A stretch of DNA of 64,000 nt. Source: Aliikangiella marina. Lineage in GTDB: Bacteria > Pseudomonadota > Gammaproteobacteria > Enterobacterales > Kangiellaceae. The notes below the pieces were generated by a model. It did no database searches and was not told the DNA's origin. It saw nothing but the letters and a program-made list of their open reading frames with translations. This document shows, one piece after another, positions 35,370-44,915 of this stretch. Each line of letters starts with the position of its first letter. Within the stretch, counting starts at the first letter, position 1. Where the stretch lies: the NCBI RefSeq assembly GCF_007004765.1, contig NZ_VIKR01000001.1, positions 558,001 through 622,000 on the forward strand. Reading direction: 5' to 3'. The position numbers and the translations under genes were made by a program.

Positions 35370-35654
35370 ATGAATAAAGTAATAAGGTTCCTTGAAGAGC
35401 TGGGTGAAAGTTCAGCACTACGACTGGATAAAGTAGACTTTGAATCAATTCTCAACAATGAAGAGTTTGATGAGGAAACCAAAAAAGCAATCCTAAATGA
35501 GGATCCTGCGGCGCTAAAAATGTTAATGGATGCTCGACATAAAATTGTATGTATATTGATACCTGCTGAGCCGGACGAAGAAGAAGATGATGATGATTCG
35601 GAAGAGGATGACTCTCAAAATGATGAAAAAACCTCTCGTATTGCAATGCTATAG
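35370..35654 (+). CDS. Split-borosin-like precursor with helical leader, short core and acidic tail
   Basis: A 94-residue peptide. The first ~55 residues look like the helical borosin-binding domain of SonA-type precursors (VIRFLEELGESSALRL ... EETKKAILNEDPAALKMLMDA). This is followed by a short hydrophobic stretch HKIVCILIPAEP, a plausible core, and by a strongly acidic tail (DEEEDDDDSEEDDSQND) ending TSRIAML. The start ATG 35370 is placed by AGGA (35358-35361); the frame extends upstream to TTG 35307. It lies just after methyltransferase 2 and unlike the first precursor has a single candidate core. The acidic tail may be a solubility or recognition element. Assignment rests on context and general architecture. 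Confidence 0.75.
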   Translation: MNKVIRFLEELGESSALRLDKVDFESILNNEEFDEETKKAILNEDPAALKMLMDARHKIVCILIPAEPDEEEDDDDSEEDDSQNDEKTSRIAML

Positions 35655-35673
35655 ATAGCAAAGAAATTCAGAA

Positions 35674-37428
35674 GTGAAGGCGAATAAAGGGTACAAAAAA
35701 CTCATACTTTGTATGAGTTTTTTCTATATTCCTTTTCTAGTGAGTTCTAAACAGCTTGAACTGGAGGCTGTGGACGCTCAGCTCCAACTAGCCGAGAATG
35801 TTAAGTCATCGGACAGTGTTCGGTTTGACGAGCTTCTGTACTCAATAAACTCCAAATTTGATCAACTTACGATAGATCAGAAGTACAGATACTTGTTTCT
35901 TAGCGCTTACCAATCCTCGTATAAAGGTGATGTAGCGAAAGCGATCGGCTTGTACAAGCACGTTGAACGAAACTCTCAAAATGTTAATTTACGATATAAA
36001 GCAAGCGTCTCCTTGGTAAATTTATTTTCGCTCAGAAAAGACTGGCAGAGTGGTTTTGATTATTTGGACACCATAAATAATAATTTCGAATCAATAGAGG
36101 ATGTATCAACAAGACATCTCGGTCTAATCGGAGCTTCATTTTTCTATAACGAATTAGAACAATATGAGATGACTCAAATCTTTGTAGGAAGGCTAATTGA
36201 CGAAGAGGTCAGCGGAAGAAATTTATGTATGACATTGGGCCTCAAGCTTCGTGCGGACTTGGTCACTCGGAAGTCAGAGCTCAAAGAATCTGATTTTACT
36301 TCGGGCATTCAATCATGTCTTGACGTTAATGAGCCAATCATAGCAAATGTAATGAGAAGTTATTTTGGCGCGTTTTATAATTACAAGAAAGAGTCGGAGA
36401 CAACTATTAAGCTTCTAGAGAGGCATTACGAAGAGTCGATGGGGTTTAATTACCCCTTTTTAACTTTTGAGATAAACATCGCGTTAGCGAAAGCCTACCA
36501 GAATATAGGCGACCTCAAGAAAGCCAAGCAATTTGCACGCGTCGTTGCCGATAGCCCGGTGGCAAATGACTATATTGAACGTTTGGTTGAAGCGTTCGAG
36601 ATAATTGCACTACATGCAATGGAAAAAAATGAGTTCGAGAAAGCAGTGTATTATCAGGACAAGTACATCAGGGCAAAAGAAAAATTGTTTGAGCAGGCCA
36701 AAGCAAAACAAATCGCGATAGAGTTTTCGAAACACCGTGCAGTTGAAAAAGATAATCAAATAAAAATACTTAACAATCAAAACCGAATTCTTCAGTTAGA
36801 AAAAGAATTGTCTGAGGAGTCGGCTTTATACAATAGATGGATTATTATTCTGCTCGTTGTCAGTGTATCTATTTTATTTATGTGGGTGTTTTATGTGAAG
36901 CGCTCCCAACAGAAATTACGCTATCTGGCTGAATTTGACAGTTTGACTGGAGTTAGTAACCGAGCATATTTTAATCAAAATTCTGAGGCTATTCTTAATT
37001 ATTATTCGAAAACGAACCGAACAGCGAGTTTGGTCTTATTTGATTTAGATAATTTTAAAAAGATTAACGATACCTATGGTCACCCCATCGGTGATGAGGT
37101 GCTTAAACTGGCTGCAGAGGCTTGTAAGGCGTGCGTTAGAAAAGTTGATATCTTTGGTAGGGTAGGCGGAGAAGAGTTCGCTATGTTGCTCCCTGGCTGT
37201 GAATTGGAGCAAGCTTTGAAGATAGCGGAAGACTGTCGCGCTAAAATTGAGAGTATCGATACCTCGACACTCGGTATGCAAGGAAAGATTACCGCAAGTT
37301 TTGGTGTCGCCGACAGTGCTTCAACAGGTTACTTACTCAAAGACTTAACGGCCAACGCTGACGAAGCCATGTATCTTGCAAAACGGCGGGGCAGAAACCG
37401 CGTTGTAAATTATCAATCTAGCGAGTAA
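35674..37428 (+). CDS. TPR-containing diguanylate cyclase (GGDEF)
   Basis: A 584-residue membrane sensor making cyclic di-GMP. An N-terminal signal sequence (LILCMSFFYIPFLVSS) is followed by a periplasmic helical region of TPR-like repeats (about 30-350), a coiled coil (about 350-385), one membrane segment (WIIILLVVSVSILFMWVFYV, about 389-408) and a cytoplasmic GGDEF domain. The active-site motif is intact (FGRVGGEEFAMLLPG, GGEEF near 498) and an inhibitory I-site RKVD (R-x-x-D) precedes it at the standard spacing. The GTG 35674 start is 20 bp after the second precursor stop, so the two may share a transcript. Domain calls are firm; the signal sensed is unknown. Confidence 0.88.
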   Translation: MKANKGYKKLILCMSFFYIPFLVSSKQLELEAVDAQLQLAENVKSSDSVRFDELLYSINSKFDQLTIDQKYRYLFLSAYQSSYKGDVAKAIGLYKHVERNSQNVNLRYKASVSLVNLFSLRKDWQSGFDYLDTINNNFESIEDVSTRHLGLIGASFFYNELEQYEMTQIFVGRLIDEEVSGRNLCMTLGLKLRADLVTRKSELKESDFTSGIQSCLDVNEPIIANVMRSYFGAFYNYKKESETTIKLLERHYEESMGFNYPFLTFEINIALAKAYQNIGDLKKAKQFARVVADSPVANDYIERLVEAFEIIALHAMEKNEFEKAVYYQDKYIRAKEKLFEQAKAKQIAIEFSKHRAVEKDNQIKILNNQNRILQLEKELSEESALYNRWIIILLVVSVSILFMWVFYVKRSQQKLRYLAEFDSLTGVSNRAYFNQNSEAILNYYSKTNRTASLVLFDLDNFKKINDTYGHPIGDEVLKLAAEACKACVRKVDIFGRVGGEEFAMLLPGCELEQALKIAEDCRAKIESIDTSTLGMQGKITASFGVADSASTGYLLKDLTANADEAMYLAKRRGRNRVVNYQSSE

Positions 37429-37568
37429 ATTAACGAGCGAGCGGTCGAAAAATAACCAGTTTTTTGAGTGCGGATTTCCCGGTTTTCGTTTTCTGTCATT
37501 TCTTGCATTTATAGCAAATAAACTCACCCCAAATGCGGCTGTTTGTGATAAACTTAGCCGCTAAATTT

Positions 37569-37602
37569 AACGCCCTGAGTAAAATCGATTTGGGCGTTTT
37601 TT
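37569..37602 (+). terminator. Rho-independent terminator before gyrA
   Basis: AACGCCC (37569-37575) pairs with GGGCGTT (37592-37598) across a 16-base loop and is followed by a run of T residues to 37602. It ends the transcript of the GGDEF gene and insulates gyrA. Confidence 0.8.
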
Positions 37603-37675
37603 GAACAACAATAAAGTCCAAGAACTTTTATAAAAATCCTTTAAATTTCAACAAGATAAAGAATGATGGTCGTTT

Positions 37676-40348
37676 ATGGGTGAGTTTGCAAAAGAAGTCC
37701 TTCCAATTAACATCGAAGATGAATTAAAAGTCTCTTATCTCGATTACGCCATGAGTGTTATCGTGGGTCGAGCTTTACCGGACGTAAGGGACGGTTTAAA
37801 GCCTGTTCATCGTCGCGTTTTGTATGCGATGAATGAGCTGGGTAATGACTACAACAAACCCTACAAAAAGTCTGCCCGTGTTGTTGGTGATGTTATCGGT
37901 AAATATCACCCCCACGGCGACACGGCCGTTTACGACACAATCGTTCGAATGGCGCAACCATTCTCTCTCCGTTATATGCTGGTCGATGGCCAAGGAAACT
38001 TTGGTTCGGTTGATGGTGATTCTCCGGCGGCGATGCGATATACCGAAGTCCGCATGGACAAAATGGCTCACCAGTTATTGTCTGATTTAGACAAAGAAAC
38101 CGTTGATTGGGCTGAGAACTATGACGGCAGCGAGACGGAACCGACAGTTTTGCCGACGCGTATTCCGGCACTTCTAGTCAACGGCTCTGCAGGTATTGCT
38201 GTTGGAATGGCAACCAATATTGCGCCACATAACCTCAATGAAGTTATCGATGGCTGTTTGGCAGTTATGGATGAGCCAGATATCGATGTTGCTGGTTTAA
38301 TGGAGCACATTCCAGGACCTGACTTCCCAACACAAGGGGTAATCAACGGCAGGGCCGGTATCATTCAAGCCTATCAAACAGGCCGAGGCAGAATCTACAT
38401 TCGTGCACGCCACCACATTGAAACTGATGAAAAGAATGGCAAGGAAAGTATTGTCGTTACCGAACTTCCGTACCAGGTCAATAAAGCCCGCTTAATCGAA
38501 AAAATAGCTGAGTTAGTGAAAGAAAAGAAAGTTGAGGGCATTACGGGACTTCGTGACGAATCGGACAAAGACGGCATGCGCATGGTGATAGAACTTCGCC
38601 GTGGTGAAAATTCCGATGTGATTATGAATAACCTTTATTCACAATCTCAAATGCAAACGGTGTTCGGCATCAATATGGTTGCGTTGGAGAATGGCCAGCC
38701 GAAGCTATTTAATCTGAAGGAAATGCTTGAGGCATTTATTCGCCACCGTCGTGAGGTCGTCACTCGTCGCACCGTTTTCGATTTGAGAAAAGCGCGCGAG
38801 AAGGCCCATGTATTGGAAGGTCTATCAATCGCTCTCGCGAATATCGATGAAATCATTGAATTAATCAAAAAGGCGCCAACACCGGCAGAGGCAAAAGTTG
38901 CGTTGATGGCCAAAGGCTGGGTTGCTGAGTCGGTACTTGCGATGTTAGAGCGTTCAGGTGCTGATGCATGCCGCCCTGAAGATTTGGAAGCTAAATATGG
39001 CCTTGTTGATGGCATATACCATCTGTCACCGGCGCAAGCGCAAGCCATTTTAGATTTGAGACTGCACAAGTTAACGGGTCTAGAGCACGAGAAAATCATT
39101 AACGATTACAAAGACCTAATCGCGTTGATTAGTGAATTGTTGGCGATTTTAGGTAGCACTGAACGTTTAATGGAAGTGATTCGTGATGAGTTAATTCAGG
39201 TCAAAGAAGAGTTCGGTGATGAGCGTCGCACGGAAATTACCAATAGCTCTGCCGATCTGTTAGTTGAAGATTTAATTCCAGAAGAAGACGTGGTCGTAAC
39301 ACTTTCTCACGAGGGTTATGTGAAGTACCAGCCGCTTTCGCTTTACGAAGCGCAGCGAAGAGGCGGTAAGGGTAAGTCGGCAACCAAGATGAAAGAAGAA
39401 GATTTTATCGCCAAGCTATTAGTCGTCTCGACCCACGCGACCATTTTATGTTTCTCTAGCCATGGCAAGGTCTATTGGTTACGGACTTTCGAGTTACCGC
39501 TCGCTAGCCGCGGATCACGCGGTAAGCCCATCGTTAATATCTTACCATTAGAAGAAGGCGAGAAAATAACCAGTATTTTACAGGTTAAAGAGTACGCAGA
39601 GGACCAATATGTCTTCATGGCGACCGCTAATGGTACGGTTAAAAAGACCTCGCTTGAGCAGTTCTCGCGGCCTCGTTCGTCTGGCATCATTGCCTTGAGA
39701 TTAGATGAAGGTGATGAATTGATCGGAACGGTTGTCACTAAAGGTGAAGATCATTTAATGCTGTTTAGTGACGGCGGTAAGGTCATTCGATTCCATGAAG
39801 AAAATGTGCGTCAAATGGGACGTACCGCTCGTGGCGTACGCGGAATGAGAATTCCTGATGACCAAAAAGTCATTGCACTCGTTAGAGCTGACAATGATAG
39901 CCAGATATTGACTGTGACCGAAAATGGTTATGGTAAACGTACCTGTATGACAGAGCATCCAGTGCGAGGACGTGGTGGTCAGGGGGTTATCTCGATTACC
40001 CTAAGTGAAAGAAATGGTAAAGCGATAAGCGCGGTTCGAGTCGCTGACGGCGATGAGATCATGCTAATCAGTAAAGGTGGCACCCTCGTTAGAACTCGCG
40101 TTGATGAAATTAGAACCATGGGTCGAAACACTCAAGGCGTCCGTTTAATCCGTTTACAGGATGGTGATTGTTTGGTCGGATTGCAACGTATTGACGAGTT
40201 GACTAAGGAAGATGACGAGCTTGAAGACGCTGAAAAATCCCGTGTCATTGAAGGGGAGGCTCATGAGGAAAATGCGCAAGCTTCTGCTGAAGTGAGTCCA
40301 CAAAACACTGACGAATCTGAAGAGAAAGACGACTCTCAAGATGACTAA
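37676..40348 (+). CDS. gyrA: DNA gyrase subunit A
   Basis: Subunit of the type II topoisomerase that introduces negative supercoils; this one cuts and rejoins DNA. The 890-residue product has the breakage-reunion domain with the catalytic tyrosine in [14 protein letters not shown] (RYTE), the quinolone region [19 protein letters not shown], and six C-terminal beta-pinwheel blades ending with an acidic tail (EEKDDSQDD). The residue matching E. coli Ser83 is threonine here, a natural variant in several genera, and Asp87 is retained. Start ATG 37676. The stop overlaps the serC start by 8 bp. Confidence 0.98.
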   Translation: MGEFAKEVLPINIEDELKVSYLDYAMSVIVGRALPDVRDGLKPVHRRVLYAMNELGNDYNKPYKKSARVVGDVIGKYHPHGDTAVYDTIVRMAQPFSLRYMLVDGQGNFGSVDGDSPAAMRYTEVRMDKMAHQLLSDLDKETVDWAENYDGSETEPTVLPTRIPALLVNGSAGIAVGMATNIAPHNLNEVIDGCLAVMDEPDIDVAGLMEHIPGPDFPTQGVINGRAGIIQAYQTGRGRIYIRARHHIETDEKNGKESIVVTELPYQVNKARLIEKIAELVKEKKVEGITGLRDESDKDGMRMVIELRRGENSDVIMNNLYSQSQMQTVFGINMVALENGQPKLFNLKEMLEAFIRHRREVVTRRTVFDLRKAREKAHVLEGLSIALANIDEIIELIKKAPTPAEAKVALMAKGWVAESVLAMLERSGADACRPEDLEAKYGLVDGIYHLSPAQAQAILDLRLHKLTGLEHEKIINDYKDLIALISELLAILGSTERLMEVIRDELIQVKEEFGDERRTEITNSSADLLVEDLIPEEDVVVTLSHEGYVKYQPLSLYEAQRRGGKGKSATKMKEEDFIAKLLVVSTHATILCFSSHGKVYWLRTFELPLASRGSRGKPIVNILPLEEGEKITSILQVKEYAEDQYVFMATANGTVKKTSLEQFSRPRSSGIIALRLDEGDELIGTVVTKGEDHLMLFSDGGKVIRFHEENVRQMGRTARGVRGMRIPDDQKVIALVRADNDSQILTVTENGYGKRTCMTEHPVRGRGGQGVISITLSERNGKAISAVRVADGDEIMLISKGGTLVRTRVDEIRTMGRNTQGVRLIRLQDGDCLVGLQRIDELTKEDDELEDAEKSRVIEGEAHEENAQASAEVSPQNTDESEEKDDSQDD

Positions 40349-41432
40349 TCCAACTTATAATTTTTGTGCAGGGCCTGCGGCTCTGCCCAAAGCTGTTATG
40401 GAAAAAGCTCAGCAGGAGTTGCTAAATTGGCGCAACCTTGGGATTTCTGTGATGGAAATCAGCCATCGTTCAGCCGAGTATCAAGCGTTAGCGACAACTG
40501 CTGAAGCCAATTTGAGAAAGCTACTTAACATTAGCGACGATTATGCGATTTTGTTCCTCCATGGCGGAGCAACTCTGCAGTTTTCGAATATTCCGATGAG
40601 TTTACTCAACGCAACGAATGAAGCAGAGTACTTATCAAACGGAATGTGGTCCGGCAAGGCCGCTAAAGAAGCACGCAGATACGGTAATGTTAATGAGATC
40701 GAGATTGTAGCGACTGACTCTGAAGGCCGCCGGTTTGTGACCGATAGTGGCAGCTGGAGTCGCTCTGATAACCCTGCTTATACACATTATACTCCCAATG
40801 AAACGATTGAAGGCATTCGTATTGGTGGTAAATTACCAGCGAACAGTCCGGTTATTGCAGATATGTCTTCTTGTATATTGTCTGAGAATATCGATGTAAA
40901 TGATTACGCGATGATCTATGCGGGGGCGCAAAAGAATATCGGTCCTGCAGGCATGACAATTGTGATCGTCAAAAAAGCCTTTTTCGAGCAAATGAATTTC
41001 AGCCAAGTCCCACGCGTGTTTAATTATCAAGAGCAAGCCAAACAAGGCTCGATGATCAATACGCCTCCAACCTATACTTGGTATTTAGCCAGTTTAGTTT
41101 TTGAATGGTTGTTAGAGCAGGGCGGAGTTGCCGAAATGGAGCAGCGGGCAATTGCCAGAGCTGAGAAGCTCTACAGTTATATCGATGCAGATGACTTTTA
41201 TTCTAATCCCATAGCGATTAAAAACCGCTCGAGAATGAACATACCTTTTATATTAGCTGACAACGGATTGGATGGGCTGTTTTTGGAAAAAGCCCAAGCG
41301 GCTAATCTTGTTGGGCTCAAAGGGCATAGAAGTGTCGGCGGCATGAGAGCGAGCTTATACAACTCGATGCCACTCGAGGGTGTGGATGCGTTAATTGAAT
41401 TTATGGCTGACTTTAAGCGCAAATACGCTTAA
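40341..41432 (+). CDS. serC: Phosphoserine aminotransferase SerC
   Basis: PLP enzyme of serine and pyridoxal phosphate synthesis converting 3-phosphohydroxypyruvate to phosphoserine. The sequence begins [25 protein letters not shown] and has the PLP-lysine region [16 protein letters not shown] and the C-terminal [17 protein letters not shown]. The length of 363 is usual. It starts eight bases before the end of gyrA, which implies coupling. In many related genomes pheA, hisC and aroA lie between serC and cmk; here cmk follows directly. Confidence 0.97.
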   Translation: MTNPTYNFCAGPAALPKAVMEKAQQELLNWRNLGISVMEISHRSAEYQALATTAEANLRKLLNISDDYAILFLHGGATLQFSNIPMSLLNATNEAEYLSNGMWSGKAAKEARRYGNVNEIEIVATDSEGRRFVTDSGSWSRSDNPAYTHYTPNETIEGIRIGGKLPANSPVIADMSSCILSENIDVNDYAMIYAGAQKNIGPAGMTIVIVKKAFFEQMNFSQVPRVFNYQEQAKQGSMINTPPTYTWYLASLVFEWLLEQGGVAEMEQRAIARAEKLYSYIDADDFYSNPIAIKNRSRMNIPFILADNGLDGLFLEKAQAANLVGLKGHRSVGGMRASLYNSMPLEGVDALIEFMADFKRKYA

Positions 41433-41477
41433 CCAGTCTGTCAGGTACGATAAGTTCTCAATCATAAGGAAATTCTT

Positions 41478-42164
41478 TTGACCAAAAACTTGATTACTAT
41501 CGATGGCCCTTCCGGATCGGGGAAAGGCACTATTACGTTGATGGTTGCTGAAAAACTCGGCTGGCATATTCTCGATAGCGGCGCTTTGTATCGAGTGCTG
41601 GGAATTGCCGCTCAGAGACACGGCATACCGCTAGACCAGCAAGAACAAATCACTCAGCTCGCAAGAAATATGGATATTCAATTTGTGTTGAATGAAAAGA
41701 GCGGCGAAATTGAGCCAGTGTTTGAGGGAGAGAATGTCGGATTAGATATTCGAACCGATGAAGCCGGTCAAGCTGCTTCGCAAGTCGCGATAATTCCCTC
41801 GGTCCGAGATGCGCTGTTAGCGCGCCAAAGAGATTTTTATCGTGAACCTGGACTGGTCGCCGATGGACGGGATATGGGGACAATTGTTTTTCCTGAAGCG
41901 CCGGCAAAAATCTTCCTTACTGCGAGCGCCGAATGTCGTGCCGAAAGACGCTATAATCAGTTGAAAAGTAAGGGGGTTAGTGCTAATATGCGCGCGCTTT
42001 TAGACAGCATCAAAGCACGCGATGAGCGTGACCGAACGCGTTCCGTGGCACCGTTGGTTCCTGCGGAGGGCGCTTTTGTCGTTGATAGCTCAAATTTGAC
42101 TATTGACCAGGTCATGGCCCAAGTGATTGATTTTGTTGTAGAAAAGCTGCCGCAATTGCGCTAG
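41478..42164 (+). CDS. cmk: Cytidylate kinase
   Basis: Phosphorylates CMP and dCMP to the diphosphates. The P-loop is ITIDGPSGSGKGTIT, followed by the CMP-binding region LDSGALYRVLGIAAQRHGI and DGRDMGTIVFPEAPAKIFLTASAECRAERRY. The length of 228 is normal. The start is TTG 41478, placed by AAGGA at 41466-41470. It stands just upstream of rpsA, its usual partner, with about 200 bp between. Confidence 0.96.
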   Translation: MTKNLITIDGPSGSGKGTITLMVAEKLGWHILDSGALYRVLGIAAQRHGIPLDQQEQITQLARNMDIQFVLNEKSGEIEPVFEGENVGLDIRTDEAGQAASQVAIIPSVRDALLARQRDFYREPGLVADGRDMGTIVFPEAPAKIFLTASAECRAERRYNQLKSKGVSANMRALLDSIKARDERDRTRSVAPLVPAEGAFVVDSSNLTIDQVMAQVIDFVVEKLPQLR

Positions 42165-42365
42165 GTCCGACACTGTAAACTGTCCTTCCTCGCCAATCTC
42201 GGTGAGGGAATCCAAATCATATTTTGCTTCCCATTGATGACTTTAAATCTGGATTGCTAACGGATTGGCGACCCATTGACTAATAATCCCGTGTTAACTG
42301 GAGTGTTAAGCGGAGTTTTAAACCCAGGCGTAATCTTTTCGATTACGTAATTTTAGGTAAACAAG

Positions 42366-44039
42366 ATGAGCGAAAATTTCGCAGAATTATTTGAACAAAG
42401 TTTAAATGAACTAGAAATGCGCCCTGGTGCCATTGTTAAAGGTACTGTGGTTGCAATTGATAGCGAGACTGTCACTGTAAATGCCGGTCTTAAGTCTGAA
42501 GGCGTTATTCCTGTGTCTCAATTTTTGAATGAGCACGGTGAAGTAGAAGTTAATATCGGTGATGAAATCGATGTCGCCCTAGACGCAATTGAAGATGGTT
42601 ACGGTGCAACTCAGTTGTCTCGTGAAAAAGCCAAGCGTTTTGAGACTTGGTTGGAGCTTGAGAAAGCTTGTGAAGCGAATGAAACAGTTATCGGAATTAT
42701 TACCGGTAAAGTTAAAGGTGGTTTCACTGTTGAAGTTAAAAATGTTCGTGCGTTCTTACCAGGTTCTTTGGTTGACGTGCGTCCTGTCCGCGATACGACT
42801 CATCTTGAAGGTAAAGACCTTGAGTTTAAAGTTATCAAATTAGACCAGAAGCGCAACAATGTCGTTGTTTCTCGTCGCAGCGTAATCGAAGCTGAAAGTT
42901 CAGCGGAAAGAGATGAGTTGCTAGCTCGTCTTGAAGAAGGTGCTCAAGTTAAAGGTATCGTTAAGAACCTTACAGACTACGGTGCATTCGTTGATTTGGG
43001 CGGTGTAGACGGTCTTCTTCACATCACTGATATGGCTTGGAAGCGTGTTAAGCATCCTTCAGAAGTCGTTCAAGTTGGTGACGAAATCGATGTTAAAGTA
43101 CTTAAGTATGACCGTGAGCGCTCACGTGTTTCATTAGGTATGAAGCAATTAGGTGAAGATCCATGGGCAGAATTAAACCGTCGCTACCCAGAAGGTGCGC
43201 GTTTATTCGGTCGTGTAACGAACTTAACCGACTACGGTTGTTTCGTTGAAATTGAAGAAGGCGTTGAAGGTCTTGTTCACGTTTCTGAAATGGATTGGAC
43301 AAACAAAAACATCCACCCAAGTAAAGTCGTTAATTTGGGTGACGAAGTTGAAGTTATGGTACTTGATATTGACGAAGAACGCCGACGTATTTCTCTTGGT
43401 CTTAAGCAATGTGTGCCAAACCCATGGACTGAGTTCGCGAGCAAGTTCAACAAGAATGATCGTGTTACTGGTAAGATCAAGTCAATCACTGACTTTGGTA
43501 TCTTCATCGGTCTTGACGGTGGTATCGACGGTCTTGTTCACTTGTCTGATATTTCATGGACTGCAACTGGTGAAGAAGCAGTACGCGAATTCAACAAAGG
43601 TGATGAAGTTGAAGCGGTTGTTCTTTCTGTTGATGCGGAAAGAGAGCGTATCTCTCTTGGTATCAAGCAGATCGACTCAGATCCGTTTGCGCAGTACTTA
43701 GCTGATCATGCAAAAGGGACTATTGTTAATGGTACCGTTATCGAAGTTGATGCTCGTGGCGTTAAAGTTAACCTAGCTGAAAATGTTGAAGGTTACTTGC
43801 GTGCTTCTGAAATCAGCGATGAGCGAGTTGATGATGCTGCCAAGCACTTTAAAGAAGGCGATGCTGTTGAAGCTAAGTTTACTGCGGTTGACAAGAAGAA
43901 TCGTGTGATTACATTGTCTATCAAAGCTAAGCATAAGCAAGAAGAAGCTGAAGCAATTGCTGAATTCAGTAAAGATGGCGATGAGTCAGCGCCGGCTACA
44001 TTAGGTGATCTATTGAAAGAGCAAATGGATCGCGACTAA
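42366..44039 (+). CDS. rpsA: 30S ribosomal protein S1
   Basis: RNA-binding ribosomal protein that unfolds and docks mRNA. The 557 residues form six S1 OB-fold repeats, each visible by GxVxxxxxxGxFVxL-type motifs (for example [29 protein letters not shown] and [18 protein letters not shown], quoted in parts). The codon usage is that of a highly expressed gene, which creates long shadow frames on both strands. Start ATG 42366. It is followed by a strong terminator. Confidence 0.98.
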   Translation: MSENFAELFEQSLNELEMRPGAIVKGTVVAIDSETVTVNAGLKSEGVIPVSQFLNEHGEVEVNIGDEIDVALDAIEDGYGATQLSREKAKRFETWLELEKACEANETVIGIITGKVKGGFTVEVKNVRAFLPGSLVDVRPVRDTTHLEGKDLEFKVIKLDQKRNNVVVSRRSVIEAESSAERDELLARLEEGAQVKGIVKNLTDYGAFVDLGGVDGLLHITDMAWKRVKHPSEVVQVGDEIDVKVLKYDRERSRVSLGMKQLGEDPWAELNRRYPEGARLFGRVTNLTDYGCFVEIEEGVEGLVHVSEMDWTNKNIHPSKVVNLGDEVEVMVLDIDEERRRISLGLKQCVPNPWTEFASKFNKNDRVTGKIKSITDFGIFIGLDGGIDGLVHLSDISWTATGEEAVREFNKGDEVEAVVLSVDAERERISLGIKQIDSDPFAQYLADHAKGTIVNGTVIEVDARGVKVNLAENVEGYLRASEISDERVDDAAKHFKEGDAVEAKFTAVDKKNRVITLSIKAKHKQEEAEAIAEFSKDGDESAPATLGDLLKEQMDRD

Positions 44040-44060
44040 TTAGTCACAAAACTTCTTTAA

Positions 44061-44099
44061 AAAATGCCCTTAATCCATTGATTTTGGGCATTTTTTTTT
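44061..44099 (+). terminator. rpsA terminator
   Basis: AAAATGCCC (44061-44069) and GGGCATTTT (from 44086) form a long stem followed by nine T residues. Confidence 0.88.
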
Positions 44100-44171
44100 G
44101 CTTTTTACATAATAATTGTCTATTGTATTAGTTATAGAACAACGGTCTTAAATAACTAAAGGAAAGGATTG

Positions 44172-44465
44172 ATGACAAAATCCGAACTTATCGAACGATT
44201 AGCTGCTCGTCAAACTCAACTCTCACTAAAAGACGTGGAACTTGTTGTTAAAAGTATTATCGAGCACATGGCTCAATCACTAGCAAAAGGCGAAAGGATA
44301 GAAATTCGTGGTTTTGGTAGTTTCTCCTTGCACTACCGAGCGCCTCGAGTTGGTCGCAATCCTAAGACTGGTCAATCAGTACAACTTGAAGGGAAATATG
44401 TACCCCATTTCAAGCCAGGTAAAGAGTTGCGAGAGCGAGTCAATGAGAGCGTTAATCCTGAATAA
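44172..44465 (+). CDS. ihfB: Integration host factor beta subunit
   Basis: DNA-bending nucleoid protein subunit that pairs with IhfA. The family signature [25 protein letters not shown] is complete, including the proline of the beta arm in [15 protein letters not shown] 44172 ([11 protein letters not shown]) is the family start, with GGAAAGGA immediately upstream; TTG 44169 is in frame. It lies after rpsA as in most gammaproteobacteria and is closed by its own hairpin terminator at 44489-44518. Confidence 0.97.
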   Translation: MTKSELIERLAARQTQLSLKDVELVVKSIIEHMAQSLAKGERIEIRGFGSFSLHYRAPRVGRNPKTGQSVQLEGKYVPHFKPGKELRERVNESVNPE

Positions 44466-44488
44466 CTGACCCTTTCAAAAGCAATTGT

Positions 44489-44518
44489 AAAAAGCATATC
44501 AACGATATGCTTTTTTTG
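44489..44518 (+). terminator. ihfB terminator
   Basis: AAAAGCATATC (44489-44500 region) pairs with GATATGCTTTT (44504-44515) across a three-base loop, followed by further T residues to 44517. Confidence 0.88.
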
Positions 44519-44600
44519 TATCTGCAGAAAACCCAATTGAGTATCGACCATCAACATTGTACTGGGATACAATAGAGCCCCTTAAAAAAGAGGAACGGAT

Positions 44601-44894
44601 TTGAGAAATTTTCTAATAATAATAGTCTCTCTGTCGGTCGTGATTGGCTCGGCGTGGTTTTTTTCACAAAACGACGGTCCAGTGGAAATTAATTACTTTA
44701 GTGGACAGGTTGAGTGGAGACTGCACTGGGTAATGATATTTTGTTTCGTGTGTGGCTTTGGAATAGGTATAGCCTCAGTGATTGGAAGTTTGCTCAAAGC
44801 AAAACTTCAACTTCGCAATATAAGAAGTAAATTAGACCGGCAAGAGAAAGAGTTGAATAGCTTAAGATCTTTGCCGATTAAGGACGACTATTAA
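44601..44894 (+). CDS. lapA: Lipopolysaccharide assembly protein LapA
   Basis: Small inner-membrane protein of 97 residues with two membrane segments (FLIIIVSLSVVIGSAWFF and WVMIFCFVCGFGIGIASVIGSLL) and a C-terminal coiled coil (KAKLQLRNIRSKLDRQEKEL). It is the DUF1049/LapA type that associates with LapB and helps control LpxC turnover. Start TTG 44601 follows AAGAGGAA. It directly precedes lapB, the usual arrangement. Confidence 0.92.
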   Translation: MRNFLIIIVSLSVVIGSAWFFSQNDGPVEINYFSGQVEWRLHWVMIFCFVCGFGIGIASVIGSLLKAKLQLRNIRSKLDRQEKELNSLRSLPIKDDY

Positions 44895-44915
44895 TCTCAG
44901 GGCCAGAGTCTTTCT

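Noticed and set aside
43102-43701. Long overlapping frames on both strands inside rpsA
   Set aside because: They result from the strongly biased codon use and repeated S1 domains of rpsA.
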